64,000 bases of DNA from an uncultured Lachnospiraceae bacterium (GCA_902779395.1 CACZBK010000009.1:62001-126000); one strand, 5' to 3'. Counted from the first letter of the stretch, positions 1 to 8,925 are shown. A program made the numbers and translations. The notes: a model not told the origin generated them from the sequence alone.

Positions 1-678
1 CGAAAGCTTTCCGTATTCAGTATCAAGTATCACGGTATAGATATCCTCAGGCTTAAACGCCCTTATCTGTGCTTCGCGTTCAACTACAAGTGCAAGCGTC
101 GGTGTCATGACACGGCCCACGTTAAGTGTAAGATCATAAAGTGTAGAGAAGAATCTCGTAGCGTTAATGCCTACCATCCAGTCTGCCCTTTCACGACAGA
201 GCGCTGCTTCATACAGCTTATCGTACTCACTGCCGTCCTTAAGGTTTTCAAAACCGTTAAGTATCGCTTCATCTTCCATCGAAGATATCCACAGCCTCTT
301 CATAGGCTTTCTGCATCCAGCCTTTTCATATACAAGGCGGAAGATGAGCTCACCTTCACGTCCGGCATCACAGGCATTTATAACACAGTCCACATCCTTA
401 CGGCAGAGCAGCTCTTTCAATACTTTAAACTGCTTCTTTGTCTGATTACCCACCTTATACTTAAAAGTATCAGGCAGTATTGGAAGGTCTTCCCTCCTCC
501 ATGTTTCATATTTCCCGTCATATTCCTCAGGCTCTGCCAGATCTACAAGGTGCCCTACGCACCAGCTGACGAGGTACCCATTACCTTCCAGGTAACCATC
601 CCGTCTGCCGGTGCATCCAAGCACTTTGGCGATCGACTGGGCCACAGAGGGCTTCTCAGCGATCACCAGCTTATACAT
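1..678 (-). CDS. topB: DNA topoisomerase III (5' part, runs off the window)
   Basis: Type IA topoisomerase of the kind carried by Tn1549/CTn conjugative elements, thought to relax or decatenate DNA during transfer or element replication. The visible 226 residues begin MYKLVIAEKPSVAQSIAKVL, the TOPRIM signature with the catalytic Glu in AEKPS. They continue through the acidic DxD-like part (INACDAGREGELIFR) and reach LNVGRVMTPTLALV just before the edge. The active-site Tyr lies beyond position 1. The start overlaps the stop of the upstream 131-residue gene by 8 bp, so the two are probably translationally coupled. Family assignment is firm; the mobile-element type rather than a housekeeping copy is inferred from the neighbours. 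Confidence 0.93.
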   Translation of the reverse strand, partial: MYKLVIAEKPSVAQSIAKVLGCTGRRDGYLEGNGYLVSWCVGHLVDLAEPEEYDGKYETWRREDLPILPDTFKYKVGNQTKKQFKVLKELLCRKDVDCVINACDAGREGELIFRLVYEKAGCRKPMKRLWISSMEDEAILNGFENLKDGSEYDKLYEAALCRERADWMVGINATRFFSTLYDLTLNVGRVMTPTLALVVEREAQIRAFKPEDIYTVILDTEYGKLS

Positions 679-1066
679 TAAAAGTTCCCTCCTCCAGCTC
701 TTTTATGATCCTCTCAGCATACTCGCAGCACTTTTCCTCTGCGTCACACCCGGAGCATCCCTCATCTTCACCATCATTCAGGTCATCATCAAAGTCGAGA
801 TCATCATCGTCAAGATCATCGAAATAGAGATCATCAAGATCAAATCCCTTTGTCCTGATGTATGATTCCAATACTCTTTTCGAAAGATCCAGCGCATCCT
901 TCGCTTCCATAATATAACTCTCCGCCTCATCAGTGACATGTTTTGCAATGGCTATCTCTTCTTCCGCTTCACGGCACTTATCATTGCTCCTTTTGACGAT
1001 CCCTGCTACTACACCTGCTATCAGGCTTAAACCTCCTGCTACTGCAAATACTGTTATCTTCTTCAT
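671..1066 (-). CDS. Small membrane-anchored acidic protein of the ICE
   Basis: A 131-residue protein with a single N-terminal hydrophobic segment (residues 4-23, ITVFAVAGGLSLIAGVVAGI) followed by a charged, probably helical region. Then comes a very acidic stretch (about residues 75-100, runs of Asp) and a short Cys cluster (GCSGCDAEEKCCEYAER). It has a good Shine-Dalgarno (AAGGAGG) before its ATG. It sits between the ArdC-like gene and topB and is co-directional with both. I do not recognise the family. The Cys cluster near the C-terminus could bind metal, but nothing shows this directly. Confidence 0.75.
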   Translation of the reverse strand: MKKITVFAVAGGLSLIAGVVAGIVKRSNDKCREAEEEIAIAKHVTDEAESYIMEAKDALDLSKRVLESYIRTKGFDLDDLYFDDLDDDDLDFDDDLNDGEDEGCSGCDAEEKCCEYAERIIKELEEGTFNV

Positions 1067-1079
1067 CTTTCGTTCCTCC

Positions 1080-2447
1080 TTATTTGATTATTCCTTTTTT
1101 CTTTTTGATATTGGCATCATGAGCCTTGTTCTGTTCCTTTTTCTTTTCCTGCTTCTTTCCTTTGGCAAGCTTTTCTTTTATGGAAGTCTTCTTCTCTTCC
1201 TTTTTTTCATCAGCTTTATCCTCAGCTTTTTCGGCAGTTTTATCCTCCGCTTTCCCGGCAGCTTTTTCATCAGTATTCACTTCAGGTTTTTCTTCAGCTT
1301 TCACATCGGCACTTACTTCGGTTTTCTCCCCGGCAAACATATCCATCAGTACGTCAGCTGACTTTGACAGATCCTGCTCCTTCTGAAGATCGCTGAGTTC
1401 TACCGGAGGCTCCACCGTCATGAACCCTTCAGGCTGGTGAACCTCCGGCTGGTCAAAAGGGGCGCCTTCATCGGACACCTCCATGATCTGGCCGATGATG
1501 TCATCGAGCTCGTTTTCCTTATTCATCTCCTGCATCTTTTCATCGATCTTAGTGATCATCCATGATGCAGTGCTCCTGATAGTCTCCAGTGATGCCTTAA
1601 GCTCCGGCACCTCCTTATCTGCAGACCAGGTAGCCACATAAGGAAAAGAATACTCGGAAGTATCGATACCGTAATGCTGGCATACTACGTATGCTATGGA
1701 TTCAGCTTCGGTCTCCTGCTGGTTCTTTGATTTGGTTTCACCTGATGCTTCACGCGCTTCCTTTGAGTGCAGCGCCTGGTGGGATGCTTCATGCACCAGG
1801 GTCTTAACGGTCTGGGCTTCGCTCATGCCTTCCTGCACCACTATGCGGTTCTCTTCCAGGTGGTAGTATCCCTTTGCCCCGGAATCTATCTGTTCAAATG
1901 ATACCGGCACAGGGATCACTTCCTTCAAGGCATTTAACAGCGACTCATATCCTTCCACCGCTGCAGTGAGTTCATTTACTCCCACGGTGGGTACGGGATC
2001 ACCTTCAGTCTGGCTCACATCAAAAGTACTCACCGGCTTAAAAGCATTTACCGTGATCTCTACTTTTTCTTTCACGGGTTCTCCGTCCTTATCGACTACC
2101 ACCTTTCCGGATACATCCGTCTTCTCCTGCTCTTTCTGCATCTTATAAGGAGCAGGTGCAAAGATGCGGATGCCTTTCTCACCCTTGCGTACAAAGCGGT
2201 TCATATCCTTCCAGCCTGTATATGACTGGCACATGGTTGCCTCCGGCTTCTGCAGCATGATGAGTATCTGGTTGTTGATCGAATACCTGGGAAGCTTTGC
2301 ACAGAAGTCCAGGTACTTCTTAAAGTTGCCTGAAGCAAAGATATCCTTTACGCCCTTTTCAAGCTTTGAGGTCATCTGCTCCATCTCTGCCTTGCGTTCC
2401 TCAGCCGCAGCCTTGGGATCAAAGTCTTTCTTGTTAAAATCTGTCAT
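1080..2447 (-). CDS. ArdC-like antirestriction / ssDNA-binding zincin-domain protein
   Basis: 455 residues. The N-terminal about 130 residues match the ArdC-N type ssDNA-binding domain (FASGNFKKYLDFCAKLPRYS, then NNQILIMLQKP and GWKDMNRFVRKGEKGIRIFAP). A zincin-like domain follows with the HExxH-type motif in LVHEASHQALH and a downstream Glu region (ETEAESIAYVVCQHYGID). The last about 70 residues are a Lys/Glu/Ala-rich low-complexity tail with repeated KAEDK/TAEKAEDKA units. ArdC proteins protect incoming single-stranded DNA from restriction during conjugation. I chose the ATG at 2447 because GGGAGGG stands 8 bp before it; an ATG 24 bp upstream has no such site. It overlaps no coding base of the 56-residue gene that ends at 2449. 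Confidence 0.88.
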   Translation of the reverse strand: MTDFNKKDFDPKAAAEERKAEMEQMTSKLEKGVKDIFASGNFKKYLDFCAKLPRYSINNQILIMLQKPEATMCQSYTGWKDMNRFVRKGEKGIRIFAPAPYKMQKEQEKTDVSGKVVVDKDGEPVKEKVEITVNAFKPVSTFDVSQTEGDPVPTVGVNELTAAVEGYESLLNALKEVIPVPVSFEQIDSGAKGYYHLEENRIVVQEGMSEAQTVKTLVHEASHQALHSKEAREASGETKSKNQQETEAESIAYVVCQHYGIDTSEYSFPYVATWSADKEVPELKASLETIRSTASWMITKIDEKMQEMNKENELDDIIGQIMEVSDEGAPFDQPEVHQPEGFMTVEPPVELSDLQKEQDLSKSADVLMDMFAGEKTEVSADVKAEEKPEVNTDEKAAGKAEDKTAEKAEDKADEKKEEKKTSIKEKLAKGKKQEKKKEQNKAHDANIKKKKGIIK

Positions 2448-2448
2448 A

Positions 2449-2619
2449 TCAGTTTCCCTCCCCTGAATCATTCTTTTTCTTTTCTGCTTCTTTTGCTTTC
2501 TTCTTCATCTCGTTAAGACGCTCCAATACTGAACGCGTCTCAATGGCAGGCAGGACTATGCCGCCCTGCTCTGCCTTCATTCCGTTTACGTATCCCATGT
2601 ATCTTGATATCGTAGCCAT
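2449..2619 (-). CDS. 56-residue ICE peptide between DUF4366 and ArdC-like genes
   Basis: A short open frame beginning MATISRYMGYVNG and ending in a basic helical tail (NEMKKKAKEAEKKKNDSGEGN). A strong Shine-Dalgarno (GAGGAGG) lies about 7 bp before the ATG. The start is 2 bp from the stop of the DUF4366 gene, and its TGA is 1 bp from the ATG of the ArdC-like gene, so it fills the gap between two conjugation genes exactly. That fit and the binding site are the reasons to believe it is real. No function is recognised; the N-terminal half has few charges and could be a short interaction motif. Confidence 0.7.
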   Translation of the reverse strand: MATISRYMGYVNGMKAEQGGIVLPAIETRSVLERLNEMKKKAKEAEKKKNDSGEGN

Positions 2620-2621
2620 GA

Positions 2622-3488
2622 TCATTCCTCCTCTTCACTGGTATCGTTATCTGCTGCATCACTGCCGCTTCCCGGATCCATGTCATCATCCGGTTCCTTC
2701 GGCAGGCTCTCCAGGTAGTCTTCTTCACTCTCGTCATAATCCGCATCAGGATCTATATATTCCTGTCTGGGCTTCTGTTTCTTTTTCTTAGTGTAGAAGT
2801 AATACCCGGCTCCTGCGCCGATGCCGAGCAGCAGCAGTATGACTATCGCTCCGCCGCTCTTCTTTTCAGGCTCTGCTTCTTCCTTTGGAGCTTCCGTAGG
2901 TGTGGGCTCCTCTTTAACCTCCTTTTCCTTTTTTACAGATTTGCCTGCAGCGGATGCTTTTACTGCGATATATTCATTTACTTCATCTTCATCCATGAGG
3001 GACAAAAGATCCGATTCATCCACCTTGTTAAGGAAATGCACCGTTTCATCCCCGTTATCATCACGGTCGATGATGATATAAAAGACGTTGCCGTTCTTAG
3101 TGCTCACCGTTATGAACTGCTTACCGCTCTTAGAAGGTGCTCCGTAATCATCTATGAGCGTCATGTTGCCGGAAAGCGTGAGCGGTCCGTACTCAGGTTC
3201 CCTGGTGTTCTGCTTGGGAGCCTCTGTTGGCGTTACCGTCTCATCCGGTACTGCCGTGGTGATCTTCCCTTCCTTTGGATCCTCACTCTCTTCAGCCCAG
3301 CAGAGCTTATAATCCAGCCTGCACAGCGGGCAGTCGCAGTTAACATCGTTCTTTGTGCACTTATGGGTGCAGGTGCAGTCATACCCTCCGGCCTGTGCCT
3401 TGATGGGCATCAGTGCAAACAAAAAAGCTGCAACGATTGCTGCAGCTCCTATGAGTAATACTCCTTTATTCAGTTTAGTCTTCTTCAT
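2622..3488 (-). CDS. DUF4366-type mobile element membrane protein (CD1107-like)
   Basis: 288 residues. It begins with a hydrophobic signal-type segment (LNKGVLLIGAAAIVAAFLF), then a Cys-rich exposed region (YDCTCTHKC...CDCPLC), the DUF4366 core with GPLTLSGNMTLIDDYGAP and a YIIIDRDDNG motif, a Pro/Thr/Glu linker, a second membrane segment (IVILLLLGIGAGAGYYFYTK) and an acidic tail. This layout is standard for the CD1107 gene of Tn1549-like transfer regions. It probably sits at the cell surface as part of the mating apparatus; its exact role is unknown. The start at 3488 (MKKTKLNK) gives a normal signal sequence; the longer ORF begins with an odd Met/Lys-rich stretch. Confidence 0.85.
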   Translation of the reverse strand: MKKTKLNKGVLLIGAAAIVAAFLFALMPIKAQAGGYDCTCTHKCTKNDVNCDCPLCRLDYKLCWAEESEDPKEGKITTAVPDETVTPTEAPKQNTREPEYGPLTLSGNMTLIDDYGAPSKSGKQFITVSTKNGNVFYIIIDRDDNGDETVHFLNKVDESDLLSLMDEDEVNEYIAVKASAAGKSVKKEKEVKEEPTPTEAPKEEAEPEKKSGGAIVILLLLGIGAGAGYYFYTKKKKQKPRQEYIDPDADYDESEEDYLESLPKEPDDDMDPGSGSDAADNDTSEEEE

Positions 3489-3801
3489 CTGTTTCATCCT
3501 CACTTTCATCATAGTTTTCCAAATCCGGATCATCACCGGCCAGCTCTTCCTGTATCGCAGTGCTTATCTCCGGATCACCTACCGCATTGGGAGATGCTTC
3601 ACTCTTTCCGCCGGTGATCAGCTTAAGGAGCTCGTGAAGCTTTTCAGGTGTTAAGTTAAATGATCCCACCTGCTCAAGTATCGTTTCATCCTCCGCCTGC
3701 TTAAGCTTAAGATCCGCAGCCTTCCTTCTTTCGACGACATATGCTTCCCGCTTATGCCAGCGTTCTGACTCGGCGCGGAGTTTATTTAATTTTTCAAACA
3801 T
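3475..3801 (-). CDS. DUF4315-family ICE protein
   Basis: 108 residues beginning MFEKLNKLRAESERWHKREA, with a coiled-coil-like basic N-terminus, the conserved-looking core LTPEKLHELLKLITGG, and an acidic tail rich in Asp and Glu. DUF4315 proteins sit between the CD1108 and CD1107 genes in Tn916/Tn1549-family transfer modules, as here. AAGGAGG stands before the ATG at 3801, which I prefer to the ATG 27 bp upstream. Its end overlaps the start of the DUF4366 gene by 14 bp. Function is not known for the family. Confidence 0.82.
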   Translation of the reverse strand: MFEKLNKLRAESERWHKREAYVVERRKAADLKLKQAEDETILEQVGSFNLTPEKLHELLKLITGGKSEASPNAVGDPEISTAIQEELAGDDPDLENYDESEDETDEED

Positions 3802-3814
3802 GATCAGTCCCTCC

Positions 3815-5164
3815 TTAATCAAAGACATCCTCTTTGTTTCCTTTGGTTTCCAGTAATATCCTGTATCGCAGCAGCTGGTCCTCTGTAAGCCCCAGGGCTT
3901 CTACCGCAGCATCGATACCGCCGTTAGTCAGCGTCACCTTTAAGATGTAATACTCGTATTCCACTTCAACCTCATAGGTCTCATACTCGTAATACACCGC
4001 TCCGGTACCGTCGACCTTTTTTACCCAGCGGCCTCTTGTCTCGGTCCTCGTCCTTATCTCCACTATGGTCTCATAAGTAAGCTCATACTGAAGCGAAAGA
4101 ATGGTCTTTAGCATCTCCTGTACTTCGCTTTCCGTATAATCCTCATAAAGGACGGTTAAGAGCGCCGCCAGTTCAAAAGGATCATGGCCGATCTCCGCAA
4201 GCTCATACTGATACTCATCATATCCGGGATAGTTGGATTCCACGTTATCGATCTCATCCTGGATGCCGTCTTCAAGGGTTTTATAATCACCTTCCACCGC
4301 TCTTATATCTTCATCCTCAGCTGTATAGGAAGTAGTTATCACCACATCGTTCCCTCCTGCCCCGATCATCCCGCAGGAGCTTAAAGTTCCTGTAGATACG
4401 AGTACCACCAGCAGTATTGCTATCAGGATAAGTATCAGTACCGGATGTTCTTCAACAAACTCCTTTACAGCTTCGGCTATACGTCCTACCAGGTCCTCTG
4501 CTTCATCAGTCAGCTTCTTTGTGATACCGCCTGCAGCATTGGCGCTTTCCTTTGCGCTCTTTTTTGCTGCGTATGCTTCGATCTCCTTTTTCATCCTGCT
4601 GTGCTGCAGTTCCCTGGATCTTTTGTTTGAGTTGCCAGCTGCCTTTATCTGCTGGGCTTCCTTTATCTCCCTTGCCTGTTTCTTATCATGGAGTTTGTCG
4701 GAGTATCCTTTACCTTTTTCATCTGAAGATAACTTTTCACCATGAAGCTTTGCCGCATAGACATCTGATGTGTCTGCATCAGGAACATCTTCAGGTTTAT
4801 CCCTTCCGTATCTGCTCTTCTTTATCCTGTGCAGGCCTTCTTCTGCCATGCGGCTTTCAGCTTTCACCGCATCAATGCCTGCATTATCATCTTCATTGGC
4901 TTTATCCACCTGATGATCAAGCTGCGTGGATACGATCACCTCAGCGTTATGCTTTTTTGCTGCCTGTTTCATGATGCGCTTCTTATCCCCGGTCTCTACA
5001 GATACTGCGGTGTTCACTGCCCTGCCGGTACGGAACTTTTCTCCCATGGCTTTCTTCTGCGTTGCTTCGTTCCTAAGTTTGTTTCCATGTTTAAGTTCCT
5101 TTACCGGCTCACTGTTTTCCTCTTCGGACCTGCCCTTATCTCTAGTATATAAGCCTTCATCCAT
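3815..5164 (-). CDS. CD1108-like conjugation membrane protein lacking a hydrolase domain
   Basis: 449 residues. The first 220 are highly charged and probably helical, with many Lys/Arg/Glu (cytoplasmic side). A single membrane helix follows (VLILILIAILLVVLVSTG) and then an external domain of about 170 residues (AELAEIGHDPFELAALLTVLYEDYT ... TETRGRW region) that ends at LLETKGNKEDVFD. In CD1108-type proteins as I know them, this external part is followed by an NlpC/P60 or CHAP wall hydrolase domain with a DCSGF-type Cys motif. None is present here. The start at 5164 (MDEGLYTRDK) overlaps the virB4 stop and has GGAGAAGGA upstream. It probably anchors the transfer channel in the membrane. Confidence 0.72.
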   Translation of the reverse strand: MDEGLYTRDKGRSEEENSEPVKELKHGNKLRNEATQKKAMGEKFRTGRAVNTAVSVETGDKKRIMKQAAKKHNAEVIVSTQLDHQVDKANEDDNAGIDAVKAESRMAEEGLHRIKKSRYGRDKPEDVPDADTSDVYAAKLHGEKLSSDEKGKGYSDKLHDKKQAREIKEAQQIKAAGNSNKRSRELQHSRMKKEIEAYAAKKSAKESANAAGGITKKLTDEAEDLVGRIAEAVKEFVEEHPVLILILIAILLVVLVSTGTLSSCGMIGAGGNDVVITTSYTAEDEDIRAVEGDYKTLEDGIQDEIDNVESNYPGYDEYQYELAEIGHDPFELAALLTVLYEDYTESEVQEMLKTILSLQYELTYETIVEIRTRTETRGRWVKKVDGTGAVYYEYETYEVEVEYEYYILKVTLTNGGIDAAVEALGLTEDQLLRYRILLETKGNKEDVFD

Positions 5165-7613
5165 CTGTCTCTTCCTTCTCCTTTTCCTCATTCTTCGCTG
5201 CTGTTATCTCAGACAGCTTCGTGGTCATGATACGGTACAGTTCGATATCCGTAGGGAACCTGTCAACAAAAGGCAGTATCACGTTGCCGTAAAAGATAAG
5301 GCCTTCACCTGCACCGCTATGAGTCACATAGGATAACTGGTGGGGGCTGATGTTTAACTGCTTTGCCAGTATCTGTCTGTCACCCACTGCCTGGTTTAAC
5401 ATGTAGATGAAGTCAGAGTTCTCAAAGATGTTCTCCACTTCCTTCGATGCCAGCAGATCCTTAACGTTCTGGGTTATGCCTGTAGGTATACCGCCCCATT
5501 TCCTGAAACGCTTCCAGATCTCCACGGTATATGCTGCTGTCTGGTCCTCACGAAGGAGCAGGTGCATCTCATCCATGTAGTAGCGTGTGCTCCTTCCCTG
5601 GCTGCGGTTCTCCGTTACCCTTCCCCACACCTGGTCCTGCACTACCAGCATGCCTATCTTCTTAAGCTGCTTGCCAAGGTCTTTTATGTCATAGCAGACA
5701 AGCCTGTTCGTGATATCCACGTTGGTCCTGTGGTTGAACACGTTAAGGGAACCTTTTACATAGATCTCAAGTGCGGTAGCCACATGCTTAGCCTCCGCTT
5801 CATCCTGGGTGAGCAGTGCCTTATAAAGATCTTCGAGCAGCGGCATCTTTTCAGGTGCCGGATCCTCAAAGTACTTCTGGTATATCTTATGTATGCAGCG
5901 GTCGATGACTGTCTTTTCCACAGGCTTAAGGCCTTCCTTTCCGCCTACGATGAGCTCGCAGAGCGATAAGATAAAATCCGCCTTCAGTGCTATGGGGTTA
6001 TCATCATCAGAGTAGTTCATGTTTATATCCATAGGGTTGATATACTGTGTGCTGGTAGGGCTTATCTTTATCACCTGTCCTCCGAAGCGTTCCACCAACG
6101 GTGAATACTCAGACTCGGGATCCGATATGATCACGTCATCATCGGTGACAAGGAAAGCGTTGGCTATCTCCCTCTTTGCCGCAAAAGACTTTCCTGAACC
6201 GGGAGTACCCAGTATCAGGCCGTTAGGGTTCTTAAGGAGCTTGCGGTCCACCATGATCAGGTTGTTTGATAATGCGTTTAATCCATAGTAGAGACTCTCG
6301 TCACCTGACTGGAACAGTTCCTGTGTGGTAAAGGGTACAAAGATCGCCGTTGAGCTGGTAGTCATGCCCCTGTGTATCTCGATCAGATTCTGCGCCAAAG
6401 GAAGTGAGCTCATAAGCCCCTGCTCCTGCTGGAAATCCAGACGGACAAGGTTACAGTTATGTTTCTGCGCGATGGACTTTGCCTGGAACACGTTGTTCTC
6501 AAGCTCCTGCTCTGTACGGCCGGTGTTCATCACTAAAAACGTTAACAGGAACATCCTCTCGTTCTGGCTCTGCAGTTCCTTAAGGAGCGACTTAGCGTCA
6601 CGTCCGAATGTGGCAAGGTCTGAAGGTATGATATCCATGTCATAACCTGCCCTTACCGCTTTCTTCTGTTCCTCTATCTTGCTGCGGTCCAGTTCTGTTA
6701 TGGTATGCTTTACGGTCTTTATCGCTTCGTTCTGGTCCACCGACTGAAGGTGCATGGTGACTATCTGGCTGGATTCCATGTTCAAGAAATCTGCGAGCAT
6801 CCTGTCACTTATATCCGATGCATCGATGGATAAGAAGCTCATGGCTCCATACATGCTGCCGATCTTAAACTTCTTTCCGGTAGGAAAAGAAAAGCTGCTG
6901 GGAGCTATGAAGTCCTTTACATTAAGCCCGGAGTCTTTTACATACTTCCAGTCAAAGGAAAACTTCTCCTTATCACCCATATGGAACTGCTGGTGCATGA
7001 GCGCTAACCTCTCTTTTCCGTTTAACACCCTCGCCTGCACTCCAAGACGCTTAAAGTTATTGATGATATCCGTTTCGATATGGATGATCCTGGGCTTTGC
7101 CGCCTTCATGGAATCCGCATGGATACCGAAGGTCAGAAACTTGCTCTTCGTAAGCCCGTTATTGCCGGCTTCCATCTGATGGAAGAGCATGGTGCTGTAT
7201 TCATCCCTTACGCTATTAAAGCCATCGTTACGGTGCGGTATGGCGATCCCCGTCCTGAAATCCTCCATATCCGTCGCCATGTTCATGAAGGACAGTTCAA
7301 AGTGCACTGAGCTGTCAAAGAAGTTAAGGAACGCGCACCATTCCTCGAATATCTCCGTCTTATCCTCCTGCAGCGCCAGCTGGTAATTGATATCCTGGAA
7401 CTGTATCGTCTTTGTGTAATAGTCATTTCCCACACGGCATATGCCGTCCTGGAACATCCTGTCAAAAGGTATGCTCTGCTGGGCTGTGCGCGGTATGCCG
7501 TCATCATTCCTTGCTTTTTCGATGATCTCCTGCACCGTCTTCTTCTCTTCCGGTGTCAGGTTAGCAGGGATGTAATAATCCGTTTTTCTTTTTTTCCTGA
7601 AAATACTTATCAA
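5157..7613 (-). CDS. virB4: VirB4-type conjugation ATPase
   Basis: The energy-supplying ATPase of the type IV transfer channel. Walker A is LILGTPGSGKSFAAKREI (Lys about residue 475), Walker B-like residues are in TRYYMDEMHLLL, and GIPTGITQNVKDLL matches the VirB4/TraE C-terminal domain. The frame is open to an ATG at 7724, but the first 37 codons only overlap prgI and look unlike protein. AGGAGG precedes a TTG at 7613 by 9 bp, giving IFRKKRKTDYYIPANLTPEE, the usual start of this family. I therefore call TTG, 818 residues, overlapping prgI by 53 bp. It is followed directly by the CD1108-like gene. Confidence 0.92.
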   Translation of the reverse strand: MISIFRKKRKTDYYIPANLTPEEKKTVQEIIEKARNDDGIPRTAQQSIPFDRMFQDGICRVGNDYYTKTIQFQDINYQLALQEDKTEIFEEWCAFLNFFDSSVHFELSFMNMATDMEDFRTGIAIPHRNDGFNSVRDEYSTMLFHQMEAGNNGLTKSKFLTFGIHADSMKAAKPRIIHIETDIINNFKRLGVQARVLNGKERLALMHQQFHMGDKEKFSFDWKYVKDSGLNVKDFIAPSSFSFPTGKKFKIGSMYGAMSFLSIDASDISDRMLADFLNMESSQIVTMHLQSVDQNEAIKTVKHTITELDRSKIEEQKKAVRAGYDMDIIPSDLATFGRDAKSLLKELQSQNERMFLLTFLVMNTGRTEQELENNVFQAKSIAQKHNCNLVRLDFQQEQGLMSSLPLAQNLIEIHRGMTTSSTAIFVPFTTQELFQSGDESLYYGLNALSNNLIMVDRKLLKNPNGLILGTPGSGKSFAAKREIANAFLVTDDDVIISDPESEYSPLVERFGGQVIKISPTSTQYINPMDINMNYSDDDNPIALKADFILSLCELIVGGKEGLKPVEKTVIDRCIHKIYQKYFEDPAPEKMPLLEDLYKALLTQDEAEAKHVATALEIYVKGSLNVFNHRTNVDITNRLVCYDIKDLGKQLKKIGMLVVQDQVWGRVTENRSQGRSTRYYMDEMHLLLREDQTAAYTVEIWKRFRKWGGIPTGITQNVKDLLASKEVENIFENSDFIYMLNQAVGDRQILAKQLNISPHQLSYVTHSGAGEGLIFYGNVILPFVDRFPTDIELYRIMTTKLSEITAAKNEEKEKEETDG

Positions 7614-8034
7614 AATCGACTTCCTCCTTTCTTCCCTTATTTCTCTCCGGCTCCGTTGCCAGGTTATACATGATGATCTCCATGATCTCATCATTGGCCT
7701 GTGCGTATCTGTGGAGTGCGGCATAGTAGTTGTCCGTCTTATACGGCCTCTCCTTTGGCCTTACGAATGTCGCTTCGATAAAATGTCCCAGTATCACTTC
7801 CAGATGCTGTCCGTTCTTTTCATAAAGCGCCAGGAAGAACAATGGCATCATGATCACCATCATCCCTATGGCTGCCGTACTCGTTGCCGATACGGACTTT
7901 ATCAGAAAGAACGACGGCACCCCGAGGAGCGCCGCCACAGAAAAACAGATCAGCTGTCTTTTTGTTAAGTTGAACATCACCTTACTCTTTACCTTCGTAA
8001 GGTCACGGGGCACCGATATATATGATGCTGCCAT
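7561..8034 (-). CDS. prgI: PrgI-family membrane protein of the transfer channel
   Basis: 157 residues starting MAASYISVPRDLTKVKSKVM, the conserved PrgI opening, followed by two membrane helices (QLICFSVAALLGVPSFFLI and TAAIGMMVIMMPLFFLALY) and a soluble C-terminus with a RPKERPYKTDN motif. PrgI (VirB3-like) proteins are inner components of Gram-positive type IV secretion, usually encoded just before virB4. The C-terminal 17 codons overlap the virB4 start in another frame, which implies coupled translation. Confidence 0.88.
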   Translation of the reverse strand: MAASYISVPRDLTKVKSKVMFNLTKRQLICFSVAALLGVPSFFLIKSVSATSTAAIGMMVIMMPLFFLALYEKNGQHLEVILGHFIEATFVRPKERPYKTDNYYAALHRYAQANDEIMEIIMYNLATEPERNKGRKEEVDFDKYFQEKKKNGLLHPC

Positions 8035-8058
8035 AACTGTTTTTTCCTTTCTTTTTCT

Positions 8059-8925
8059 TTAATGTGCATGCAGTACTGCCTTTGCCACCGATCCTGTCTT
8101 AAAAAGCGTGAACACAAGCAGTATCGTAAAGTGTGTCACGTTCCACATCGATCCCACGATATCCGGCGACAATGCGATTGTCTTTATCAGTACCGCATAA
8201 ATGCCTACGCATATCATGATGAGAAAACCCTGGAATCCCAATGCAAAGAGCGACCTTAGATAATTCTGGCCTATCATGCTCTGCTCCCTGTTGCCGAATG
8301 TTGCAAAAGGTATCGGCGCCAGACTCACCATCAGGTATATCTCCACCATCCTTCCGTATATGATGACAAAGATCGCTGCGGATAAGATATATATCAGAAA
8401 ACTCACCACAAAGGTCTGCATGTATATCGATAAGAGCGTTCCAATATCCATCGCCTCAAGGTGTTCCTCAAGATCCTCAAGGTCTGAAGCATCTATCGCT
8501 GTTGAGTCCATGATCAGGCCTCCCGATTCATTCACCACGTGCTGGGCGACATCGAACACTGCCATCGTTATGTTCATCGTATTGCTTATGAGTGTTACAG
8601 CTATAAAGGTCTTTAAGACCCATTTAAAAAAGATCCAGGTCTCAAAGTTAGCCAGGTTGTTATGGCTGATCACCAGCTGTATCAGTTCATAGCATGCGAT
8701 GAACGTAAGTATTATCCCGGCGATGGGCATTATCACGTTCTCTGAAAGGCCCCGCACCATGTTGAACACTCCCGGTACAAAATCCTGCGGGTTCTCTCCT
8801 ACCTTTGCTGCTATCTGTCCTACCTGGAAGTTCACTGCATCAAAGGTATTTGATAAGCTCTCCATGATCGCTGCGATAAGCTGCTCTTTCAGCCATTCGG
8901 ATATCGCCTCTATCACTGTTTCCAC
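8059..8925 (-). CDS. VirB6/TrbL-like multi-spanning channel protein (CD1112-like)
   Basis: 288 residues with five or six hydrophobic segments (for example IMPIAGIILTFIACYELIQL, FVVSFLIYILSAAIFVIIY, and FALGFQGFLIMICVGIYAVL). The N-terminal amphipathic part has the motif SNTFDAVNFQVGQIAAKVG and LAPIPFATF lies in the loop before the last helices, both typical of the VirB6-like protein of Tn1549-type elements. It forms the polytopic core of the DNA channel in the membrane. The start codon is GTG (8925) with AAGGAGGTGG upstream. It lies between the Maff2-like gene and prgI. Confidence 0.88.
   Translation of the reverse strand: METVIEAISEWLKEQLIAAIMESLSNTFDAVNFQVGQIAAKVGENPQDFVPGVFNMVRGLSENVIMPIAGIILTFIACYELIQLVISHNNLANFETWIFFKWVLKTFIAVTLISNTMNITMAVFDVAQHVVNESGGLIMDSTAIDASDLEDLEEHLEAMDIGTLLSIYMQTFVVSFLIYILSAAIFVIIYGRMVEIYLMVSLAPIPFATFGNREQSMIGQNYLRSLFALGFQGFLIMICVGIYAVLIKTIALSPDIVGSMWNVTHFTILLVFTLFKTGSVAKAVLHAH

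Noticed and set aside
2540-2746. 68-residue minus-strand ORF rich in Arg and Met
   Set aside because: It is an out-of-frame reading of the DUF4366 C-terminus and the 56-residue gene; composition is not protein-like.
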